Below, piece by piece: positions 1 through 7,994 of a stretch of DNA of 7,994 bases; within the stretch, counting starts at the first letter, position 1; each line of letters begins with the position of its first letter. A model generated the notes under the pieces. It was not told where the DNA came from. It ran no database searches and saw only the letters and a program-made list of their open reading frames with translations. A program made the translations under genes and the position numbers. This DNA is from Rikenellaceae bacterium (GTDB lineage Bacteria; Bacteroidota; Bacteroidia; Bacteroidales; Rikenellaceae), in NCBI GenBank assembly GCA_020859745.1, contig JAJBVQ010000279.1, forward strand, positions 1 to 7,994. Reading direction: 5' to 3'.

Positions 1-20
1 GTTGTACAGTGCGCCGGCGC

Positions 21-1283
21 TTACCGGACGATGGTTTCCTCGCGGTCCGGTCCCACCGAAATGATCTTGACCGGGACGCCCGTCTCTTTTTCGATAAATT
101 CGACGTATTGCTTAAACTGGCGCGGGAAATCCTCATACCGCCGCACACTGTTGATGTCGCAGTTCCAGCCCTCGAACTCCTTGTAGACCGGTGTGATCTC
201 CTCATTCGTTTCATACGGGAATTCCGTCACGCGCTTGCCCCCGATTTCGTACGCCACCGCCACTTTGATGGTGGGGAAAGTGTTCAGCACGTCCGATTTC
301 ATCATGATGAGCTGCGTCACCCCGTTTATCATCGTGCTGTACTTCAGGGCCACCATGTCCAGCCAGCCGCACCTGCGCTCACGCCCCGTCACGGCGCCGA
401 ACTCGTGCCCGATCCGCTGCAAATCCTTGCCCGTCTGGTCGAAAAGCTCAGTCGGGAACGGCCCGCTGCCCACCCGGGTGCAGTATGCCTTGAAAATCCC
501 GAAAACTTCCCCGATTTTATTGGGCGCCACGCCCAGCCCGATGCAGGCCCCCGCGCACACTGTGTTGGAAGAGGTCACGAACGGATAGGTTCCGTAGTCG
601 ATGTCCAGCAAAGAGCCTTGCGCCCCCTCGGCCAGGATCGCCTGCCCGTTGCCGAGCAGCCGGTTTACTTCGTGTTCGCCCTCGATAATGGTGAAGCGGC
701 GCAGAGTCTCGATCCCCTCAAACCACTGTGCTTCGTATTCGGCGATGTCATAGGTGAAGTCGAACTGCGCCAGCATGGCGGTATGCTTCTGTTTAAGCCG
801 CTCGTAGCGCTCCATGAACGACGGCGAAAGGATGTCCCCCACCCGCAGGCCGTTCCGGCCGGTCTTGTCCATATAGGTCGGGCCGATCCCCTTGAGCGTC
901 GAACCGATCTTGGCCTTGCCTTTGGCCGCTTCGCTGGCCGCGTCGAGCATCCGGTGCGTGGGCAGGATCAGGTGCGCTTTCTTGGCGATCCGGATCTTGG
1001 CCGTCACATCCACGCCCAGTTTTTCGAGTTCGGCGATCTCCTGCGAGAACATCACCGGGTCGAGCACCACGCCGTTGCCGATGATATTGATAGCGTTATC
1101 GCGGAAGATACCCGAAGGAATGGAGCGGAGCACATGGACTTTGTCGGCGAAATGCAGCGAGTGGCCGGCATTCGGGCCGCCCTGGAAACGGGCGATGACC
1201 TGGTAGTCGGGCGTGAGCACGTCCACGACTTTTCCTTTTCCTTCGTCGCCCCATTGCAGGCCGAGAACTACGTCAACTTTCAT
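21..1283 (-). CDS. purA: Adenylosuccinate synthetase
   Basis: Cytosolic GTP-dependent enzyme that joins IMP and aspartate to form adenylosuccinate, the first committed step from IMP to AMP. The product is 420 residues, a normal full length for the family. The N-terminal signature QWGDEGKG is at residues 10-17, with the expected catalytic Asp13 and His41. The second signature, GIGPTYMDK, is at 132-140 and includes Lys140. EGAQGSLLDIDYGTYP begins at about 219, and the substrate-loop motif TGRERRCGWLD is at 299-309. The start is the ATG whose product begins MKVDVVLGLQ, because family conservation starts there. The frame stays open for 37 codons upstream but encodes a non-conserved, hairpin-containing leader. 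The gene lies 142 bases downstream of the cvfB-like gene on the same strand, so it may be partly co-transcribed or use its own promoter. The ten bases just past the stop (11-20) form the palindrome GCGCCGGCGC, but the window ends too soon to call a terminator. Nothing looks broken or transferred. Confidence 0.97.
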   Translation of the reverse strand: MKVDVVLGLQWGDEGKGKVVDVLTPDYQVIARFQGGPNAGHSLHFADKVHVLRSIPSGIFRDNAINIIGNGVVLDPVMFSQEIAELEKLGVDVTAKIRIAKKAHLILPTHRMLDAASEAAKGKAKIGSTLKGIGPTYMDKTGRNGLRVGDILSPSFMERYERLKQKHTAMLAQFDFTYDIAEYEAQWFEGIETLRRFTIIEGEHEVNRLLGNGQAILAEGAQGSLLDIDYGTYPFVTSSNTVCAGACIGLGVAPNKIGEVFGIFKAYCTRVGSGPFPTELFDQTGKDLQRIGHEFGAVTGRERRCGWLDMVALKYSTMINGVTQLIMMKSDVLNTFPTIKVAVAYEIGGKRVTEFPYETNEEITPVYKEFEGWNCDINSVRRYEDFPRQFKQYVEFIEKETGVPVKIISVGPDREETIVR

Positions 1284-1329
1284 TATGGTTGTCTTTGTAA
1301 GGTAATTTGTCAGCACACTGAAAACCTCT

Positions 1330-1381
1330 CCCCAGAGCCGTCCGGCAGAGGGGAAAGGCGGTATCGCCGGAAAATCCGGCG
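1330..1381 (-). promoter_or_regulatory. Pair of GC-rich hairpins in the purA leader
   Basis: Two adjacent inverted repeats lie between the cvfB-like stop and the purA start. At 1365-1381 the plus strand reads CGCCGG AAAAT CCGGCG, a 6-bp stem that becomes 7 bp if the outer loop A and T pair. At 1330-1353 it reads CCCC AGA GCCG TC CGGC AGA GGGG, two perfect 4-bp stems separated by a symmetric internal loop. Neither is followed by a U-tract in the direction of purA, so they do not look like intrinsic terminators. They could be a stabilising or regulatory 5' UTR structure or a small dispersed palindromic repeat. The inverted repeats are seen directly; a role is inference. Confidence 0.4.
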
Positions 1382-1383
1382 GG

Positions 1384-1391
1384 TAAAAGTA
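1384..1391 (-). promoter_or_regulatory. purA: Possible -7 element for purA
   Basis: On the minus strand the sequence is TACTTTTA, matching the Bacteroidota -7 consensus TAnnTTTG except at the last base. The upstream -33 match is poor: only TGG at roughly the right distance. It sits about 100 bases before the purA start, and the first leader hairpin would then begin close to the transcript 5' end. Read-through from the cvfB-like gene is an equally good explanation for purA expression. Confidence 0.28.
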
Positions 1392-1425
1392 CAAAAAGAT
1401 GCGCTTTCCGCCAGCCGTTAAGAAA

Positions 1426-2268
1426 TTATTTTTGTTTTTTCACCCGTTCGGTGGTCAGCTCGCCGCTCACGACGATTCCCCGGCTCATCAGGTAGCCCAC
1501 GGCCCGCTTGAAGATCTTCTTGCTCATCCCCGTCTTCAGGCGCACCTCTTCCGGATCGGACTTATCCCCGACCGGCAGCATCCCGTCGGCTTCGTCGATC
1601 ATCTTCATCACTTCGTCCGCGGCGACCTTCACCTGGTCGAAACCCTCCTGCTGGAGCGACACGTCGATACGGCCGTCCTCCGCGATCTTGCGCACATAGG
1701 CTTTCATCCGCATGCCCAGCTTCACGTCGGTGAATATCTGGTTGTCGTACAGCATTCCCCAGTGCCTGTCGTTGATGACCACGCGGAAACCCTTCGGCTT
1801 GCGTACCGCCACCAGTATATCCACCTCCTCTTTGGGCCGTACGGTGATCTCGTCGTTATTGATGATTTTCCCCAGTTTGGAAGTCCCGACCGCCCGGCCC
1901 GTCACATTGTCCACATAGACCGTGACCACATACCACTCGCCCACCAGCATCGGCGCCTGCTGGTTCCGCTTCGGGACGAAAAGGTCTTTGGGCAGGCCCC
2001 AGTCCAGAAAGGTGCCGTGGTAGTTGAATCCCACGGCCTGCAAGGCAGCAATCCCCCCTTCCGTGATCTTAGGGGTGTCGGTCGTGGCCACGAGCCGGTC
2101 TTCGGAATCGGTATACACGAAGACCTCCATCGGGTCGCCTATCTCGTATTTTTCGGGTACGTAACGGTTCGGAAGCAACACCTCGTTCCCCTCGCCGTCG
2201 GTCAGATACAGACCGTTATCGGTCTTCCGGCCGATAGACAGCCGGTTGTAATTCGCAGCTCGTATCAA
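1426..2268 (-). CDS. cvfB: CvfB-like S1-domain RNA-binding protein
   Basis: Predicted cytosolic RNA-binding protein of the CvfB/YitL family, whose members carry S1-type OB folds and a C-terminal winged helix. With the TTG start chosen here the product is 280 residues, in the family range. Likely S1-like segments are at about 3-65 (with NGLYLTDGEGNEVLLPNRYV), 82-135 and 160-206 (with NDRHWGMLYDNQIF and DGRIDVSLQ). The winged-helix-like end is at about 215-275 (KTGMSKKIFKRAVGYLMSRG). No ATG is available. An in-frame TTG at 2325 would add 19 residues, but those codons overlap the best promoter for this gene, so the TTG at 2268 fits better. It gives MIRAANYNRL, resembling family N-termini, and has GAGGAG about nine bases upstream. 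The protein ends in a lysine-rich tail, KKQK. The family is linked to virulence-factor expression in Staphylococcus; the role in Bacteroidota is not known to me. The family call is firmer than the start. Confidence 0.85.
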   Translation of the reverse strand: MIRAANYNRLSIGRKTDNGLYLTDGEGNEVLLPNRYVPEKYEIGDPMEVFVYTDSEDRLVATTDTPKITEGGIAALQAVGFNYHGTFLDWGLPKDLFVPKRNQQAPMLVGEWYVVTVYVDNVTGRAVGTSKLGKIINNDEITVRPKEEVDILVAVRKPKGFRVVINDRHWGMLYDNQIFTDVKLGMRMKAYVRKIAEDGRIDVSLQQEGFDQVKVAADEVMKMIDEADGMLPVGDKSDPEEVRLKTGMSKKIFKRAVGYLMSRGIVVSGELTTERVKKQK

Positions 2269-2296
2269 TTTCTCGTTCTCCTCGTTTTTGTATATG

Positions 2297-2326
2297 CAAA
2301 GATAGAATTTTCCGCGAAAGTACAAA
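2297..2326 (-). promoter_or_regulatory. Bacteroidota-type promoter for the cvfB-like gene
   Basis: Read on the minus strand, TATCTTTG at 2304-2297 matches the -7 consensus TAnnTTTG exactly, and TTTG at 2326-2323 is a -33 element 18 bases upstream, slightly short of the usual 19-21. Transcription would begin near 2290, leaving about 20 bases of A/G-rich leader before the TTG codon at 2268. The promoter therefore lies inside the longer possible reading frame of the gene and argues against its upstream start. Confidence 0.68.
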
Positions 2327-2349
2327 CCGGAAATAATCCGCCGCCGTCG

Positions 2350-2380
2350 TTGCAGGAGTGGCCCGGGAAGCGTAACTTTG
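2350..2380 (+). promoter_or_regulatory. Bacteroidota-type promoter for the 2668-7994 gene cluster
   Basis: TTG at 2350-2352 is followed after exactly 20 bases by TAACTTTG at 2373-2380, a full match to the TTG-N19-21-TAnnTTTG pattern of the Bacteroidota primary sigma factor. The predicted start site is near 2387, about 280 bases upstream of the first gene. I saw no comparable promoter between 2381 and 2667. Its -33 element is only 23 bases from the -33 element of the divergent cvfB promoter, so one bound regulator could affect both directions. The inverted repeat CGGA-AATAA-TCCG at 2328-2340 lies between them and is a weak operator candidate. Confidence 0.68.
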
Positions 2381-2386
2381 CACGAT

Positions 2387-2667
2387 TCGATCGTTTATTT
2401 GTATGTACCCGCAGGGAACTGCCGCTTTTTTGGGGGCTTTCTAAGCTGTGACTTAAGCCTCCGCGTCAGCGGCCGGTCCGGAGCCACCCCAGGCGGAGGA
2501 CCGCAACTGCGCTGCGCTTGTTTTGCCTCCGCTGGCTCCGGCCTGCGCGGCTCGCTTTGCTCGCCGCAGAAACGGGTAGTTACAGCCCGGAAGTCCAACG
2601 GATCCGTTAAAAAAAGGCAGTACCCTCCGGCACCATGCAAAATAAACGATCATTTAAACAATACATC
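2387..2667 (+). promoter_or_regulatory. Long GC-rich structured leader or intergenic repeat
   Basis: This stretch has no convincing gene. From 2440 to 2570 it is rich in inverted repeats. CCTCCGC at 2458-2464 can pair with GCGGAGG at 2493-2499, which can instead pair with a second CCTCCGC at 2526-2532, so the two stems are mutually exclusive. The second fold is extended by CCGGAGCC (2478-2485) with GGCTCCGG (2534-2541). A further stem is GCGGC (2547-2551) with GCCGC (2563-2567). A perfect 12-base palindrome, AACGGATCCGTT, is at 2597-2608, followed by A-residues. The last 30 bases are A-rich, typical of a Bacteroidota translation start region. A 13-codon open frame (ATG 2403 to TAA 2444) sits near the predicted 5' end. 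No known riboswitch class was recognised. The region may be a regulatory 5' UTR or a dispersed repeat; sequence alone does not decide. Confidence 0.5.
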
Positions 2668-3471
2668 ATGGACAAACAGCTGAAAATCGCCATTTTCCAA
2701 ATGGATATCCTATGGGAAAACCCGGCGGAAAACTGCCGGAAGGCGGCCGAATGGATCGACCGCGAAGCCGGGGACGCCGATCTTGTGGTACTGCCGGAAA
2801 TGTTCGCCACCGGTTTCAGCATGAACCCCGCTTCGATCGCCCAGGAGATGGACGGCGAGGTGGTGACCTTCATGCGCGACCTGGCGGTGCGGACGGGAAA
2901 GGCGATCATCACGAGCGTCGCCATCCGCGATCATATCCGGCGCACGGAACCCGAAACGGGCTATTTCAACCGCTTGTTCTTCTTCACCCCGGACGGCGTG
3001 TGGCTTACCTATAATAAACGGCACCTGTTCCGGATGGGAGGCGAGCATGAGGTGTATGTGGGGGGTAATTCACGGCTGATCGTCCATTACAAAGGGTTTC
3101 GCATCTGCCCGATGATCTGCTATGACCTGCGTTTCCCGGTCTTTTCGCGGAACCGGCAGGACTATGACGTGCTGGTTTATGTGGCCTGCTGGCCGGAGCC
3201 GCGGCGGTATGCGTGGAGTTCGCTGCTGCGCGCCCGGGCGATCGAGAACCTGGCCTATGTGGTGGGGGTCAACCGCTGCGGCGAGGAGCCGGGAAACACC
3301 TATTCAGGCGATTCGGTGATCCTGGACTACCTGGGACAGCCGCTGGCCGAGGCGGCTCCGTCCGAAGAGTGCATGGTATCGGCCACGCTTTCGCTGGACG
3401 ATCTGGAGGCTTTCCGCCGGAAATTCCCGGCGCATATGGACGCCGATCACTTTACCCTCGCCGAGGAATAG
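2668..3471 (+). CDS. Omega-amidase-like nitrilase family hydrolase (YafV/Nit2 type)
   Basis: Cytosolic carbon-nitrogen hydrolase of 267 residues, one nitrilase domain over almost the whole length. The catalytic Glu-Lys-Cys triad is visible: Glu44 in VLPEMFATGF, Lys117 in TYNKRHLF and Cys151 in ICYDLRFP. GGEHE (124-128), ACWPEPRR (173-180), LLRARAIEN (186-194) and TYSGDS (211-216) resemble the YafV/Nit2 branch. Characterised members of that branch hydrolyse alpha-ketoglutaramate or alpha-ketosuccinamate to the 2-oxoacid and ammonia, detoxifying by-products of glutamine or asparagine transamination; the exact substrate here is inferred. The ATG at 2668 is preferred over the in-frame ATG 33 bases upstream because family N-termini begin just before the LKIAIFQ strand and because AAACAATACATC directly precedes it. 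It is the first gene of the four-gene cluster, and its stop is three bases before the next start. No transaminase gene is visible nearby. Confidence 0.9.
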   Translation: MDKQLKIAIFQMDILWENPAENCRKAAEWIDREAGDADLVVLPEMFATGFSMNPASIAQEMDGEVVTFMRDLAVRTGKAIITSVAIRDHIRRTEPETGYFNRLFFFTPDGVWLTYNKRHLFRMGGEHEVYVGGNSRLIVHYKGFRICPMICYDLRFPVFSRNRQDYDVLVYVACWPEPRRYAWSSLLRARAIENLAYVVGVNRCGEEPGNTYSGDSVILDYLGQPLAEAAPSEECMVSATLSLDDLEAFRRKFPAHMDADHFTLAEE

Positions 3472-3474
3472 GAA

Positions 3475-4254
3475 GTGAGCCTTTCGGTCGTCATACTCCT
3501 GATCTGTTCCGGAATTTTCGTCGGTGTGGTCAACACCTTTGCAGGTGCGGCGGCTGCGGTGTCGATCTCGGTCTACACGGCGCTGGGTCTTCCCATCGGC
3601 ATCGCCAACGGGACAAACCGGCTGCCGGTGCTGTTCCAGGTCGGGGCCGCGGCGTTCAATTTCCGGAAACAGCACCTGCTGGACTATTCGGTCGGGCTGA
3701 AACTGGGGATTCCCACGGCCGTCGGCGCGCTGATCGGGGCCGAGTTCGCCGCGTCGGTCAATCCCTCGCTGTTCGTGATGCTGCTGGCGACGATCCTCAT
3801 CCTGCTGCTGGCCTTGCTGATATTCAGCCCCAACCGGATACTCAAGGGCAACGGCAAGCCGGTTAGGGCTGTGCGGCGAACCGACTGCCTCTGGTTCCTG
3901 TTGGTGGGACTGTACGGAGGCGCGTTCCAGATCGGGATGGGGTACGTGATCCTCGGGCTGACGATCATGGGCATGGGTTACGATGTGATTACCGCCAACG
4001 CGCTCAAGAGCTTTATCGTCATGCTCTACATCCCCTTCTCACTGGCGGTTTTCATGTACCACGGGCAGGTGGCGTACACCTACGGTTTCGTGCACGCCAT
4101 CGGGAATGTGATCGGGGCTTACGCGGCGTCGAAATACGCCACGCGGATCAACACGCAGTTCCTGCGCTGGATGCTGATGGCCTTCATCGCGCTCACGGTA
4201 TTGGACTTGCTTAAAATAATCAGTATCAAAAATGCGTTGCATACTATATTATAG
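3475..4254 (+). CDS. TauE/SafE family membrane transport protein
   Basis: Predicted inner-membrane protein of 259 residues, a usual size for the TauE/SafE (DUF81) family, whose studied members export sulfite, sulfoacetate or similar small anions. About eight hydrophobic segments are visible, near 3-25, 28-45, 50-63, 72-95, 98-117, 138-168, 175-220 (at least two) and 228-248. The two halves look like the family's internal repeat: VNTFAGAAAAVSI followed by GLPIGIANGTNRL in the first, and YGGAFQIGMGYVILGLTIMG followed by ITANALKSF in the second. A basic loop at 121-136 separates them. The start is GTG, with the purine-rich GAGGAATAGGAA immediately upstream and overlapping the preceding stop, which suggests translational coupling to the amidase gene. 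The substrate cannot be read from the sequence. The next gene starts 13 bases after the stop. Confidence 0.88.
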   Translation: MSLSVVILLICSGIFVGVVNTFAGAAAAVSISVYTALGLPIGIANGTNRLPVLFQVGAAAFNFRKQHLLDYSVGLKLGIPTAVGALIGAEFAASVNPSLFVMLLATILILLLALLIFSPNRILKGNGKPVRAVRRTDCLWFLLVGLYGGAFQIGMGYVILGLTIMGMGYDVITANALKSFIVMLYIPFSLAVFMYHGQVAYTYGFVHAIGNVIGAYAASKYATRINTQFLRWMLMAFIALTVLDLLKIISIKNALHTIL

Positions 4255-4267
4255 ATTCGTATCTGAA

Positions 4268-5198
4268 ATGAAAAAGATCGCATGGATTTTTATGGCGGCC
4301 GTGGCAGCGGGAGGGATCGCAACGGCTTGCGCACAACAAGGCAAGGGCGGCCGGCCCGCTCCGGCCGCGGTGGCCGACATTCCGGAGGCGGCGCCGCCGG
4401 TATTTGTTCCCGACCTGCCGAAAGAGCTGACTTTTGCGGGGGAAAAGGTGCCGGTGCAATATGCCGAGGTGCGCGAGGCGCTGGAGCGGGAGATGACCGT
4501 GACGATGTTCATGCACTCGCGGACGCTCCGCACCCTGCGGCTGACGACCCGTTATTTCCCGGTGATCGAGCCGATCATGAAGAAATACGGTATACCCGAG
4601 GATTTCAAATATCTCTGCATGGCCGAAAGCGGACTGGATCCCAATACGGTGTCCCCGGTCGGGGCATCGGGCCTGTGGCAGATCATGCCTTCGGCGGCTA
4701 AGGACTACGGGGTCGAAACGGGAAGCAATGTAGACCTGCGTTTCAACGTCGAGATCGCTACGGAGGCCGCGTGCAAATACCTGCGGGACGCCTATAAACG
4801 CTACGGCAGCTGGACCATGGCGGCGGCTTCGTACAATGCCGGGCAGGCCGGGGTCAGCAGGCGGATGGACATACAGGGGGTAAAGTCGTATTACGACCTC
4901 TTTTTGCCGGATGAAACGATGCGCTATGTTTACCGCATCCTCTCGTTCAAACTGTTGACGGAGAACCCGCAGAAATACGGGTATCACCTGCGCCGGAAAG
5001 ACTATTTCCCGGCGTTCGAAAATTATAAGAAAGTAACTATCAGCGAACAGAATATAGACTGGTCGGCATTCGCCGCCAAACACGGGACCAATTACAAGAC
5101 GCTGCGGATACTCAATCCGTGGATACGGAGCTACGAGTACGCCAACAAAGGCGGCACGGATTACACGGTCATGGTACCCACCGAAGGATTCAGGGAAA

Positions 5199-5209
<11 letters not shown>
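4268..5209 (+). CDS. MltD-like lytic transglycosylase with lipoprotein-like signal
   Basis: Predicted cell-envelope enzyme of 313 residues that would cleave peptidoglycan glycan strands to 1,6-anhydro ends. The N-terminus MKKIAWIFMAAVAAGGIA is a signal sequence ending in ATAC-A. Cys21 fits a weak lipobox, so an outer-membrane lipoprotein is likely, although signal peptidase I cleavage nearby is possible. An Ala/Pro-rich linker (28-50) precedes a Bacteroidota-type MltD pre-domain at 50-105. The SLT domain spans about 100-200, with catalytic Glu120 in MAESGL, GLWQIMPSAAKDYG at 135-148 and AAASYNAG at 185-192. The C-terminal 50 residues (DWSAFAAKHGTNYKTLRILN, ending YTVMVP) look like a degenerate LysM module, so the protein is shorter than E. 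coli MltD. The ATG at 4268 is chosen over an in-frame ATG at 4232 because it gives a proper signal peptide and avoids overlap with the previous gene. The last 11 bases overlap uvrA. Confidence 0.9.

Positions 5210-7994
<2,785 letters not shown>

Noticed and set aside
1284..1394. N-terminal extension of purA by 37 codons
   Set aside because: Family conservation begins at MKVDVVLGLQ; the extension is Pro/Phe-rich and spans the two hairpins.
9..1421. Long plus-strand open frame (470 codons) antisense to purA
   Set aside because: The opposite strand encodes a complete, motif-perfect PurA. The antisense product is Arg/His/Val-rich with no recognisable domain, as expected from a GC-rich gene read backwards.
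2411..2431. Intrinsic terminator: GCAG-GGAA-CTGC stem followed by six T residues
   Set aside because: The stem is only four base pairs and three bases separate it from the T-run; too weak to call, although it would lie just inside the leader.
1399..2451. Plus-strand open frame (350 codons) across the cvfB-like gene and into the promoter region
   Set aside because: Antisense shadow of the S1-domain gene with His/Arg-rich composition; it also runs over two promoters and part of the structured leader.
2395..2640. Small minus-strand frame (81 codons) in the intergenic region, and a plus-strand frame at 2378-2683
   Set aside because: Both run through the inverted-repeat region, have compositions typical of spurious GC-rich frames and no recognisable domain. 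The plus one begins inside the -7 promoter box and overlaps the amidase start.
2635..2667. Upstream ATG start for the amidase gene
   Set aside because: It adds 11 residues not expected before the first beta strand of the nitrilase fold, and the A-rich bases just before 2668 fit a translation start region better.
4232..4267. Upstream ATG start for the transglycosylase
   Set aside because: It would put MRCILYYRFVSE before the signal peptide and overlap the previous gene by 23 bases; the ATG at 4268 gives a standard signal sequence.

Overview
The window reads as an ordinary chromosomal segment of a GC-rich member of the Bacteroidota, probably Bacteroidales and possibly Alistipes or another Rikenellaceae; the genus is a guess. 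Three things point this way. Two well-formed promoters have the Bacteroidota primary-sigma architecture (TTG or TTTG, about 18-20 bases, then TAnnTTTG) instead of -35/-10 boxes. Most starts lack a strong Shine-Dalgarno and some have A-rich leaders. The CvfB-like, MltD-like and UvrA proteins have sequence features I associate with this phylum. No rRNA, tRNA, CRISPR array, insertion sequence or phage gene was seen.

Layout. Bases 21-2268 are on the minus strand: a CvfB-like S1-domain RNA-binding protein (1426-2268), then purA, adenylosuccinate synthetase (21-1283). The 142-base gap between them contains two GC-rich hairpins. Bases 2269-2667 form a divergent intergenic region. A minus-strand promoter for the cvfB-like gene and a plus-strand promoter lie nearly back to back. 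The plus promoter is followed by an untranslated stretch of about 280 bases, GC-rich and full of inverted repeats, which is either a long structured 5' leader or a dispersed intergenic repeat.

From 2668 to the right edge runs a tight plus-strand cluster of four genes: a nitrilase-superfamily omega-amidase-like enzyme (2668-3471), a TauE/SafE-type membrane protein (3475-4254), an MltD-like lytic transglycosylase with a lipoprotein-like signal (4268-5209), and uvrA (5199 to the edge, missing only its last few codons). Spacings are 3 bases, 13 bases and an 11-base overlap, so one transcript is likely.

The genes cover purine synthesis (purA), RNA binding (cvfB-like), metabolite repair (omega-amidase), anion export (TauE-like), cell-wall turnover (transglycosylase) and nucleotide excision repair (uvrA). 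They do not form an evident single pathway, and I found no convincing new multi-gene system. The best candidates for a second look are the structured leader at about 2387-2667, the compact divergent promoters, the purA leader hairpins, and the degenerate first zinc site of UvrA.
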